This document shows positions 14,702 to 21,905 of a stretch of 23,617 nucleotides of DNA, in pieces (positions within the stretch are counted from its first letter, which is position 1; every line of letters starts with the position of its first letter). Origin of the DNA: JAVVEW01 sp032251045 (GTDB taxonomy: Bacteria; Pseudomonadota; Gammaproteobacteria; Methylococcales; Methylomonadaceae). Where the stretch lies: contig JAVVEW010000036.1 in assembly GCA_032251045.1 (NCBI GenBank), positions 1 through 23,617 of the forward strand. The letters run 5' to 3'. Both the position numbers and the translations under genes were made by a program. The notes below the pieces were generated by a model that saw nothing but the letters and a program-made list of their open reading frames with translations, did not search any database and had not been told where the DNA came from.

Positions 14702-16060
14702 ATGCAATCGACGAAGACGATTCTTGTGATCGATGACGAACCGGAAATCAGACGTCTCTTAAGTGAAATATTAGAGGATGAAGGTTATCGCCTGGTCACG
14801 GCCGAAAACGCTGAGCAAGCTTCCGAGCAACGCGCCCGTGTCCGCCCTGACCTTATTCTGCTGGATATCTGGATGCCCGATTGTGATGGCATCACCTTGC
14901 TGAAAAGCTGGCAAACCGAAACGCCTGAGTTATGCCCGATCGTGATGATGTCAGGTCATGGCTCGGTGGAATCGGCCGTTGAGGCCACTCGTCTTGGGGC
15001 CTTTGATTATCTGGAAAAGCCCTTGTCCATGGCCAGGTTGCTGATGATTGTTGAGCGTGCCTTGGCATCGGCGAGCCTGGATACGAATCCGGTGTCTGAC
15101 CAGCCTCAGGAAGAAGTCTGGATTGATTTTGAGCCGATTGGCAAAAGCGCGGCTATCAGTCGTGTTAAAGAGCAGCTCAAACGCTTGGCCAATCATGATG
15201 CGCGGGTTTTGTTCACGGGTGAAGCAGGCGTGGGCAAGGAGCTGTTTGCGCGCTATCTGCATGCCCACAGCCCGCGTCGCGAACACCCGTTTGTAAGTTT
15301 GGCGGTGGGTAGTCTGGCGCCAGAAAACGCGGCTGTGGAGTTTTTTGGCAAAGAGGCACAGGGAAGGGTTTATCCTGGCTTGCTGGAGCAGGCGCATGGT
15401 GGCACGCTGTTCCTGTCAGAAATCGCCAGCATGGATATGGAATCACAACTGCGCTTGTTAAGTGCGCTGGAATCGCGGGCTTTTTTGCGTGTAGGCGGCA
15501 GTGTTTCGGTGCGTGTGGATGTTCGGGTGCTGGCTTCATCTCGACAGCCTTTGGAAGAGGCGGTGCGGGCAGGGCGTTTGCGCCGCGACTTGTACTTTCT
15601 ATTGAATGAGGTTGCGATGGTGATTCCCCCTCTGCGCGACCATGCGGAGGATGTGCCAGCGCTGCTGGGATTTTATGTGGACTGGTTTGTCACCCGGGAG
15701 AAGTTGCCATTTCGCCGCTTCACCATGCTGACACAGAATTTTTTACGCAATTACCCCTGGCCAGGTAACGTACGGGAATTGAAAAACCTGGTGCAGCGAC
15801 TGATGATTCTGGGCGTGGGGGATGAAATCGAACTGGACGAAGTTAAATCCGCTATGGGCAGTGGGCTGTGGCGGGATGACACTCAGGTACCTGAGTTTTA
15901 TCACCTGCCTTTGAAAGAGGCGCGTGAACAGTTTGAAAAGGCCTATCTGGAATATCATTTTGACAAAAGTGGCGGCAGCGTTGCCAAGCTTGCCGCATTG
16001 GTCGGTGTGGAACGCACCCATTTGTATCGTAAATTGCATGCCTTGAATATCAAGCTTTAG
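14702..16060 (+). CDS. NtrX-like response regulator with degenerate sigma-54 ATPase domain
   Basis: From ATG 14702 the protein is 452 residues. A frame extending to 14588 is rejected because the true receiver start (MQSTKTILVIDDE) is here and the extension would read through a terminator-like hairpin. The receiver domain is complete: Asp11-Asp12, phospho-acceptor Asp55 in LLDIWMPD, Ser84 and Lys106. The AAA domain has a Walker A (GEAGVGKE, 173-180), but the GAFTGA loop is replaced by EAQGRVYPG (about 218-226). Walker B reads GTLFLSEI with Ser239 in place of Asp. RNYPWPGNVRELKN and a Fis-type helix-turn-helix (GGSVAKLAALVGVERTHLYRKL) close the protein. It resembles NtrX (nitrogen/redox signalling), but no NtrY kinase gene is adjacent. 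It probably regulates by DNA binding rather than sigma-54 activation. Confidence 0.88.
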   Translation: MQSTKTILVIDDEPEIRRLLSEILEDEGYRLVTAENAEQASEQRARVRPDLILLDIWMPDCDGITLLKSWQTETPELCPIVMMSGHGSVESAVEATRLGAFDYLEKPLSMARLLMIVERALASASLDTNPVSDQPQEEVWIDFEPIGKSAAISRVKEQLKRLANHDARVLFTGEAGVGKELFARYLHAHSPRREHPFVSLAVGSLAPENAAVEFFGKEAQGRVYPGLLEQAHGGTLFLSEIASMDMESQLRLLSALESRAFLRVGGSVSVRVDVRVLASSRQPLEEAVRAGRLRRDLYFLLNEVAMVIPPLRDHAEDVPALLGFYVDWFVTREKLPFRRFTMLTQNFLRNYPWPGNVRELKNLVQRLMILGVGDEIELDEVKSAMGSGLWRDDTQVPEFYHLPLKEAREQFEKAYLEYHFDKSGGSVAKLAALVGVERTHLYRKLHALNIKL

Positions 16061-16085
16061 GGTAAGGAAATAACAGATGATTTTT

Positions 16086-16114
16086 TCGGCAAACTCACTT
16101 ATCCTGACTATAAT
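16086..16114 (+). promoter_or_regulatory. Candidate sigma-70 promoter for the FHA gene
   Basis: A perfect TATAAT at 16109-16114 is preceded by TCGGCA (four of six matches to the -35 consensus) with an exact 17-base spacer. It lies in the 88-base gap between the NtrX-like gene and the FHA gene, about 34 bases before the FHA start codon. Confidence 0.5.
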
Positions 16115-16148
16115 TTCTGCACCACTATAGTTCTTCTGCACACCGATA

Positions 16149-16778
16149 ATGGCAAAATTTACCATCTTTTTCAAAGGCAAAGTGATCGACACCGCATTTC
16201 TGGAGTCAGGTAACTTGCATATAGGTCGAGAAGAAAGCAACGATATTCAGCTTAACAGCCTGTCAGTGGCGCCCGCTCATGCGGCGATTTTGTCCAGAAA
16301 TGGTGAATGCATCGTCAAACAACTGAATGACCAGTTTCCGGTGTTGGTCAATGGTGATGCTCGGCGTGAATCCGCCCTGGTCGATAACGATGAAATTACT
16401 GTTGGCAAATACACCTTGATTTACGTCAACACCGAAACGGTATCATCCACGGATAGTGCCCGGAATAATGCGGAAGCGGCAAATGATATTTTTCAAACCG
16501 GCAACCGGCCAGGGCTGCCAAACGGTAATTTGCAAGTGTTGCAAGGCCCTAATATCGGTCGCATCATTCCTTTGAAAAACGCCTTGACCCGAATCGGTAA
16601 AAAAGGCTCCGGCATAGTTGCCATTGCGCGCCGAAAAGATGGTTTTTATCTATCCGCGCTGGAAGTCAATACTGCAATCAGTGTCAATAACCAGCCATTA
16701 GGCGATGCCATCATTTGCTTGCAAAACGACGATATTTTGCAGATGCATGATATTAAGTTAGCTTTTTACCAGCACTAA
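16149..16778 (+). CDS. FHA-domain protein (one clear and one degenerate FHA fold)
   Basis: This 209-residue cytoplasmic protein has no signal peptide or membrane segment. Residues about 10-95 form a recognisable forkhead-associated domain: LHIGREESNDIQLNSLSVAPAHA contains the phosphothreonine-binding arginine, serine and histidine pattern, and the domain ends with VDNDEITVGKYTLIYV. After a low-complexity linker rich in Ser/Asn/Ala, residues about 127-207 look like a second FHA-type sandwich (LQVLQGPNIGRIIPLKNALTRIG) that lacks a clear binding motif. FHA domains read phosphothreonine, so a Ser/Thr kinase partner is expected but none is in the window. A PilZ gene follows four bases downstream. 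Confidence 0.88.
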   Translation: MAKFTIFFKGKVIDTAFLESGNLHIGREESNDIQLNSLSVAPAHAAILSRNGECIVKQLNDQFPVLVNGDARRESALVDNDEITVGKYTLIYVNTETVSSTDSARNNAEAANDIFQTGNRPGLPNGNLQVLQGPNIGRIIPLKNALTRIGKKGSGIVAIARRKDGFYLSALEVNTAISVNNQPLGDAIICLQNDDILQMHDIKLAFYQH

Positions 16779-16782
16779 GGCC

Positions 16783-17166
16783 ATGACTGATTCCAGCAAG
16801 CACGAGCTTAGACAATTTCATCGTATTTTGCATCAGGCTAACGCTCACTTAAGTCAGGGTGAGCAACACTGGCCGTGTCAGGTCAGAGACCTGAGCCTTC
16901 ATGGTTGCCTGTTACATTTCCCCCAATCCCAACCTGAGCTGACCGAACAGCCTTTCCAGCTGGATATTCCGCTCTCTGATACCGAGCATGTCACGATGAC
17001 CGTTAGCATTGCCCATCATGCCGAGGCAAATACCTTGGGCTTTCGTTGCGATCACCTTGACCTGGACAGCATCACCCACCTGCGCCGCTTGATTGAACTC
17101 AACCTAGGTGATAGCCATTTACTGGATCGTGACCTGCAGATATTAAGCACATTGTTGGTACCCTGA
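16783..17166 (+). CDS. PilZ-domain protein, probable cyclic-di-GMP receptor
   Basis: This 127-residue protein is essentially a single PilZ domain. The first binding motif is RQFHR (RxxxR, residues 10-14). The second is DLSLHG (D/NxSxxG), followed by the expected beta strands (FQLDIPLSD, MTVSIAHHAEANTLGFRC) and a C-terminal helix (DSITHLRRLIELNLGDS). Both ligand motifs are intact, so c-di-GMP binding is likely. It starts four bases after the FHA gene, which suggests a joint transcript linking phosphothreonine and c-di-GMP signalling. Output could be surface behaviour or exopolysaccharide; no motility or cellulose gene is visible here to decide. Confidence 0.9.
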   Translation: MTDSSKHELRQFHRILHQANAHLSQGEQHWPCQVRDLSLHGCLLHFPQSQPELTEQPFQLDIPLSDTEHVTMTVSIAHHAEANTLGFRCDHLDLDSITHLRRLIELNLGDSHLLDRDLQILSTLLVP

Positions 17167-17274
17167 CAGCGTTTACTCCCTTCTTGACCGGAAAGCCTTG
17201 AAAATTGCACGCTTTTTATGGCGTTTCAATTGACCTTTCCGTGCCTGTCAAGTGCCTGACGATGGGTGATAGTG

Positions 17275-17303
17275 GTTCGGTGGTGTTTGCCAGAAGGTAT
17301 AAT
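17275..17303 (+). promoter_or_regulatory. Candidate promoter of ychF
   Basis: A perfect TATAAT (17298-17303) sits 31 bases before the ychF start codon. The hexamer at the 17-base spacing, GTTCGG (17275-17280), is a poor -35, so strength would depend on flanking sequence. Confidence 0.4.
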
Positions 17304-17334
17304 TAAAAAATTTTGTTCATGGAGAAAGACAATT

Positions 17335-18426
17335 ATGGCGCTTTATTGCGGCATCGTAGGCTTGCCGAATGTCGGTAAGTCAACTTTATTCAACGCCCTG
17401 ACCCGGGCGGAAATTGCGGCGGAAAACTACCCGTTTTGCACCATTGACCCTAATGTTGGCGTGGTGCCCGTACCGGATGCGCGTCTTAAGGCATTGGCGG
17501 ATATTGTTAAACCGCAGCAGGTTTTACCCACGACTATCGAGTTTGTCGATATTGCCGGGTTAGTGGCGGGCGCGTCACAAGGCGAGGGCCTGGGTAATCA
17601 ATTTTTGGCCAATATCCGGGAAACCGACGCTATTATTCATGTTGTGCGCTGCTTTCAGGATGACAATGTCGTGCATGTGGCAGGCCAGGTCGATCCTTTG
17701 GCCGACATTGAAACCATTAACACGGAACTGGCATTGGCGGATTTAGCCACTCTGGAGAAAGCGCTACAAAAAGCGGTAAAAGTTGCTAAAACAGGGCAAA
17801 AAGAGGAAATTTTTCGTAAACAGGTGTTGGAAAAGGCGGTTACACATCTGAATGACGGCAAGGCCATACGCACCTTGGCGCTCAGCGAGGATGAGCAAGC
17901 ATTGCTGGCAGGCTATTTTCTGCTGACGCAAAAACCGGTGCTTTATGTTGCTAATGTGGCGGAAGACGGCTTTACGGATAATCCGCATTTACAGCGCTTG
18001 ATCGATGTCGCTAAAGCTGAACATGCCGAGGTCGTGCCGCTGTGTGCCGCCATCGAGGCAGAAATTGCCTTGCTGGATGAGGACGAAAAACAGGTGTTTC
18101 TGGATGATTTAGGGTTGGCCGAGTCAGGCTTGGATCGGGTTATCAAAGCCGCTTATCGCCTGTTGGGTTTGCAAACCTACTTTACCGCAGGTGTTAAAGA
18201 AGTGCGTGCCTGGACTGTTCCTGTTGGCGCCAGTGCGCCTAAGGCGGCAGGTGTTATCCACACTGATTTTGAGAAGGGCTTTATTCGCGCCGAAGTCATC
18301 GCTTATGCGGATTTTATTGCTTGTGGCGGCGAACAAGGCGCGAAAGATGTCGGTAAATGGCGCCTGGAAGGCAAAGAATACATCATGGCTGACGGGGATG
18401 TTGTGCATTTCCGCTTCAATGTCTAA
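17335..18426 (+). CDS. ychF: Redox-regulated ribosome-associated ATPase YchF (Obg family)
   Basis: This 363-residue protein matches the standard YchF length. The G1 loop is GLPNVGKSTLFNALT (residues 8-22), the G2/G3 region includes NYPFCTIDPNVGVV and FVDIAGLVAGASQGEGLGNQFL, and the G4 position reads NVAE, the change from NKxD that gives YchF/OLA1 ATP rather than GTP specificity. The C-terminal TGS domain is evident (LLGLQTYFTAGVKEVRAWTV, TDFEKGFIRAEVIAY, and GEQGAKDVGKWRLEGKEYIMADGDVV). ATG 17335 is chosen over the earlier open frame at 17266 because GGAG precedes it by ten bases and it begins the family's MALYCGIVGLPN. The usual neighbour pth is absent; the next gene is convergent after a 24-base gap. 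Confidence 0.98.
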   Translation: MALYCGIVGLPNVGKSTLFNALTRAEIAAENYPFCTIDPNVGVVPVPDARLKALADIVKPQQVLPTTIEFVDIAGLVAGASQGEGLGNQFLANIRETDAIIHVVRCFQDDNVVHVAGQVDPLADIETINTELALADLATLEKALQKAVKVAKTGQKEEIFRKQVLEKAVTHLNDGKAIRTLALSEDEQALLAGYFLLTQKPVLYVANVAEDGFTDNPHLQRLIDVAKAEHAEVVPLCAAIEAEIALLDEDEKQVFLDDLGLAESGLDRVIKAAYRLLGLQTYFTAGVKEVRAWTVPVGASAPKAAGVIHTDFEKGFIRAEVIAYADFIACGGEQGAKDVGKWRLEGKEYIMADGDVVHFRFNV

Positions 18427-18450
18427 GACTTGGCCCGTCTTCTTGGCCTG

Positions 18451-19725
18451 TTAAGGCGCGTCTTGCTCAGGTCCGGGTAATTGGCGCAGTTCTGCGGCGC
18501 GTACTTGCTTGAGCAAGTCATTGCGCCGCTGTTCCAACACCAATAGTTCGATCTCCTGACGCAAAAGATCAGAGGTTTGCTGATGGGTATTGGCTTGCTG
18601 TTTGCGTCGTTCCAGTTCAGTTTCTTTAAGCCTGGCTTCGTGATCGAGCTGTTCTAACTGTAAGCGTAAGTCCAGTGCTTGTTGTTGCAGTGCTTGCTGT
18701 TCACGCAGTTGGCGTTGTTGTTCTGCCGCCTGCTCGGCGAGTTTACGTTCGGTTTCCAGTTGTTCTTGGCGCATACGTGCGCGCACGGCTCGCCACTGCG
18801 CTTGTTTGTGTTGGTAAAGGGCGATTTCTTCGGCTAATTCATCATTTTTTTGCTGGCGTAAATGTTCTCGGTGCCGGTCTTTCAGCTGTTGTTCGTGACT
18901 GAGCTGCTGTTCCAGTTCCAGCGCCTTGAGCTCTTGCTCATGGTTTAAGCGCTCGGCCAGTATGGCTTGTTCTAGGTGATGGCGTTGGGCCAGTAACTGT
19001 TGCTGCTCTTCAAGCTCTCTTAATGCCAGGGTTTCGGTGAAGGTCAGGTGTTGCAGCTTGCGCTCTGCCGCTTGCTTGTGCTCCAGTTCTTGTTGCGCCA
19101 ACCATTCCTGTTGCCGCTGCGTTTTGAGCTGCAAATGACGCGTCAGTAACGAGCGATGCTGATAGGTTGGCAGTTTGGTTATCGCCTGTTCATCCAGTTC
19201 CGCAAATTCCGCCGTGATTTGGCAATTGCTGCGCGCCAGAATATCTTGCAATAACAAGGTTTCATTGACCTGACTGACCATCTGTTGTTCCGCTGCGGCC
19301 AGGCCATGTTCCAGCCAGTCACCGCGCTCTAGTTGCTGCAAAATTTGCAGCCATTGTGTTTCGAGCAGTTGGGCGTAATGCTGCTGGATATGGGGGCCGA
19401 CATCTTGATCGATATCATGTCGATTAAGATAGCTCAGAGTAGCCTGTACATGCAGTGTCAATGCACACGACAGTGTGCAATAACTACTGAATAAGGGTGC
19501 TTGCCAATTGAGCCGCCAGGTATCAATGGGTAAGATTATGACCCGATCAAACCAGCGGGCGCGAAATCTGGATGGGCGCGGAAAGCGCCGTTTGAAGCGG
19601 CCAATTTTGCGCACCACCACTTGCTGACCGGGCGCAAAGCCAGGATCCCATTGCTCGGCTTGTTCGGCAAACGACGGTTCCAGTTCTTGCAACCATTGTT
19701 CAAGAGGCGATGGCAAGTCAGTCAT
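18451..19725 (-). CDS. Long Gln/Leu-rich coiled-coil protein, possibly SPFH-like N-terminal region
   Basis: This protein of 424 residues was not recognised as a named family. Residues about 1-175 look globular, with alternating hydrophobic strands (VVVRKIGRFKRRF, FDRVIILPIDTWRLNW, CALTLHVQATLSYL) followed by helices, an order loosely like a band-7/SPFH domain. From about 185 to the end it is an uninterrupted coiled coil, very rich in Gln, Glu, Leu and Arg. It has no signal peptide or membrane helix. ATG 19725 overlaps the TGA of the membrane protein gene (ATGACTGA); a second ATG at 19743 is also possible. The overlap strongly suggests that the two proteins work together, perhaps as a membrane-tethered scaffold, which is inference. 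Confidence 0.7.
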   Translation of the reverse strand: MTDLPSPLEQWLQELEPSFAEQAEQWDPGFAPGQQVVVRKIGRFKRRFPRPSRFRARWFDRVIILPIDTWRLNWQAPLFSSYCTLSCALTLHVQATLSYLNRHDIDQDVGPHIQQHYAQLLETQWLQILQQLERGDWLEHGLAAAEQQMVSQVNETLLLQDILARSNCQITAEFAELDEQAITKLPTYQHRSLLTRHLQLKTQRQQEWLAQQELEHKQAAERKLQHLTFTETLALRELEEQQQLLAQRHHLEQAILAERLNHEQELKALELEQQLSHEQQLKDRHREHLRQQKNDELAEEIALYQHKQAQWRAVRARMRQEQLETERKLAEQAAEQQRQLREQQALQQQALDLRLQLEQLDHEARLKETELERRKQQANTHQQTSDLLRQEIELLVLEQRRNDLLKQVRAAELRQLPGPEQDAP

Positions 19726-20977
19726 GGTTATGGGTATTTTCATCAGCCTGGGCTTTTGCTAGGGCATCGAGTTTGTCGGCCATTTTTTCAGCCATCAGTG
19801 GATACAAATTGGGCGCAAACTCCACGGTTTTAGCATCGATTTTGCGCAAAAACCCGCGACTTAACAACAAACCGACTGCAAACATGCGTGGCCAGTCGAT
19901 GTAACGCCTGGCGCGTTCCAGCTCGGTCTTTTCAATCACCAGCTCCAAGGCATCATTGTTATTGATACGGAATTGGCTGAATTGTTTGAGGCATTCAAAT
20001 ACCAGGCGTTCCTCTCGCTCGGTCAGTGGGCCGGGGGCGGCAAATTCCAGGCGATAGGACAGTAGAACAGTGAAAAAATCAACCATTGCCGCGCTGACAA
20101 ACGCAAATGCGGAAAAGCCCTGCCACATGGCGAACGATGGTTTGATGTCCTGGGTAAATTCGGCATAGGTCATTAAATTCGGGGCTATCGGTAAATCTTC
20201 GCGGTAGGGGCTCAGTTCCCGGTCAAAATGAAACTGAATTTGGCGAACACTGTCAATCAGTGCGCGATATTCCGCCTCCGGCGGTACTTGTCCCTGATCG
20301 AGTTGATAAAGATGTTGTTGCGCTTTGGCTATGAGTTGGTCAATGTTTTGTGTTTTGTCTAACAATGCGGTCAATTCCGCTTGTTTGGCCTGGTAGCGCT
20401 GGTGATATTGACGATAAAAAGGGCCTTCGCCAACATGATGGCGAAATTGCGGGGCGATGTCGGGATGGGTGCCAAAATAAGCCTGTTGCTGTTCTTGCGC
20501 CAGGCGCTCGACATCCTGCTTGTATTGGTTCAACAATGCGCCTTTGTGTTGGCGCACCGAGACCAAATACTGATCAACCTGAGTTTTGACCTGATTGATT
20601 CGGTCAATAACCCTCTGTTCGGATTGCGAGATCTGGTAAAACTTGAAATATGAAAAAGACACCGAGGCCGACAAGGCAACCAGCAAGGATAGCAGGACAC
20701 TTAAATAACGTAGCCGGTTGGCTTTCCAATGTATACCTGCCATTTCCAGCGAGGCAATCACCACAATCGATTGAATGGCAACGGTAATAATCAAGGCAAT
20801 CCAGGGCGTGATGAAGTTAGCCATGCCGTGATAGGTGGTATAGCCTGATGCCACACTGAGAGCCAGAACAATGGGAATCGACCAGATTCTCAGTAAGCTG
20901 ACAAACAAGGTTTGCAGCGTGTTAATCAGACGGCCTAAGCCGCCGCTTTTGATAAGTCGGTCGATCAATACATTCAT
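19718..20977 (-). CDS. Four-helix membrane protein with large internal coiled coil (DUF4407-like layout)
   Basis: This 419-residue protein has three membrane helices near the N-terminus (about 28-50, 55-77, 90-112). A long helical, Gln-rich segment with coiled-coil character follows (113-275), then a fourth membrane helix around SAFAFVSAAMVDFFTVLLSY (about 283-305), and a soluble C-terminal part (LTEREERLVFECLKQFSQFRINNNDALELVIEKTE). The order TM-TM-TM-coil-TM resembles DUF4407 proteins, but no family was firmly recognised. It follows apt by about 75 bases on the same strand and overlaps the coiled-coil gene downstream. It could anchor that protein at the inner membrane. No ATPase or enzyme motif is visible in either. 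Confidence 0.75.
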   Translation of the reverse strand: MNVLIDRLIKSGGLGRLINTLQTLFVSLLRIWSIPIVLALSVASGYTTYHGMANFITPWIALIITVAIQSIVVIASLEMAGIHWKANRLRYLSVLLSLLVALSASVSFSYFKFYQISQSEQRVIDRINQVKTQVDQYLVSVRQHKGALLNQYKQDVERLAQEQQQAYFGTHPDIAPQFRHHVGEGPFYRQYHQRYQAKQAELTALLDKTQNIDQLIAKAQQHLYQLDQGQVPPEAEYRALIDSVRQIQFHFDRELSPYREDLPIAPNLMTYAEFTQDIKPSFAMWQGFSAFAFVSAAMVDFFTVLLSYRLEFAAPGPLTEREERLVFECLKQFSQFRINNNDALELVIEKTELERARRYIDWPRMFAVGLLLSRGFLRKIDAKTVEFAPNLYPLMAEKMADKLDALAKAQADENTHNHD

Positions 20978-21052
20978 GAAGTTACATGTGATAAGTCAAA
21001 ATTTTATGGCCACAGCACTGCTGGCGCATAGCATTGCCAGGCCTGATTGCCG

Positions 21053-21568
21053 TTAATAATGCAGCAAACTGTGAATGTCTCGCCCAGGCAAACGTGACCG
21101 TCCGTTCAGAAAGTCCAGTTCCGCGACAAAGGCCAACGCGAAGACTTTAGCGCCCAGTTTTTCCACTAACTGACAGCTGGCTTGGGCGGTGCCGCCGGTG
21201 GCCAGAATATCATCGATCAATAACACCCGGTCATCGGCACTGAAGGCGTCAGTATGCGCTTCCAGGCTGGCTGAGCCATATTCCAGATCGTAAGAAACAG
21301 AATGCACCTGATAAGGCAGTTTGCCGGGTTTACGCAGGGGTATAAAACCCACCCCAAGCTCCCACGCCACCAGACTGCCAAACACAAAGCCTCGTGCTTC
21401 CATGCCGGCTACCAGCGTAATGCCGCGGTCTATAAAAGGCTCCAGCAATTTCAATACCGCCAAACGCAGCGCCTCTGGGTGTTTGATCAACGGCGTCATA
21501 TCCTTGAAAATAACGCCCGGCTCGGGAAAATCAGCGATATCGCGTATCTGTTGTCTTAGTAAATCCAT
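21053..21568 (-). CDS. apt: Adenine phosphoribosyltransferase
   Basis: This 171-residue type I phosphoribosyltransferase salvages adenine with PRPP to AMP. Marks seen are IADFPEPGVIFKDMTPL near the N-terminus, AGMEARGFVFG (54-64), PLRKPGKLP (77-85) and the PRPP loop VLLIDDILATGGTA (115-128). The open frame continues upstream to 21691, but ATG 21568 is preferred: it starts the family's usual N-terminus, has GAGG nine bases upstream and gives the normal length. The two-gene membrane/coiled-coil unit follows on the same strand. A TATTAT on the minus strand at 21668-21663 could be its -10, without a good -35. Confidence 0.97.
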   Translation of the reverse strand: MDLLRQQIRDIADFPEPGVIFKDMTPLIKHPEALRLAVLKLLEPFIDRGITLVAGMEARGFVFGSLVAWELGVGFIPLRKPGKLPYQVHSVSYDLEYGSASLEAHTDAFSADDRVLLIDDILATGGTAQASCQLVEKLGAKVFALAFVAELDFLNGRSRLPGRDIHSLLHY

Positions 21569-21905
21569 GCCATTGGCCTCTGTAAAAGCGATAACTATAG
21601 GCTTTTTCAGGTTATTTTCAACATTTACTGCTGCCGGCTGAGAATGTGCAAGACGCCTTGTTATAATACCTGACAGTATTGTCGAGGCCATTCACACAGC
21701 GCATATCGGGTCTATACTATTTGTTGTCGCGCTTAAGCAATGGGCGACGCTTTGTATGCACAATATTTATTGCCAGACACAACTGACGCCAGCATCAACC
21801 TGCGATAGGTATATAATCAACACTCTTAGCATGGGTAAGGATTGAATCCTGGATGGATTTTTTCTTCCGATATCACGAATAACACCGACCTGAAGGCGTT
21901 TCCCG
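21569..21905. other. Divergent intergenic region between apt and hoxF
   Basis: About 337 bases hold the two divergent control regions and no credible gene. TATAAT-like boxes occur on both strands around 21662-21668, within a stretch that includes GACAGTATTGTC. A second TATAAT on the plus strand is at 21812-21817. A short forward frame from 21842 that runs into hoxF is in the wrong phase and is not called. Confidence 0.4.
21812..21817 (+). promoter_or_regulatory. Candidate -10 element for hoxF
   Basis: TATAAT lies 88 bases before the hoxF start codon. No good -35 hexamer is found at 16-18 bases upstream (CCAGCA at 17), which would fit a promoter needing an activator. Confidence 0.35.

Noticed and set aside
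21021..21040. Short inverted repeat CTGGC/GCCAG between apt and the membrane protein gene, considered as a terminator
   Set aside because: The stem is only five bases with a ten-base loop and no U-tract follows on the minus strand.
21569..21691. N-terminal extension of Apt by 41 residues
   Set aside because: ATG 21568 has a ribosome site and gives the family's normal N-terminus and length.
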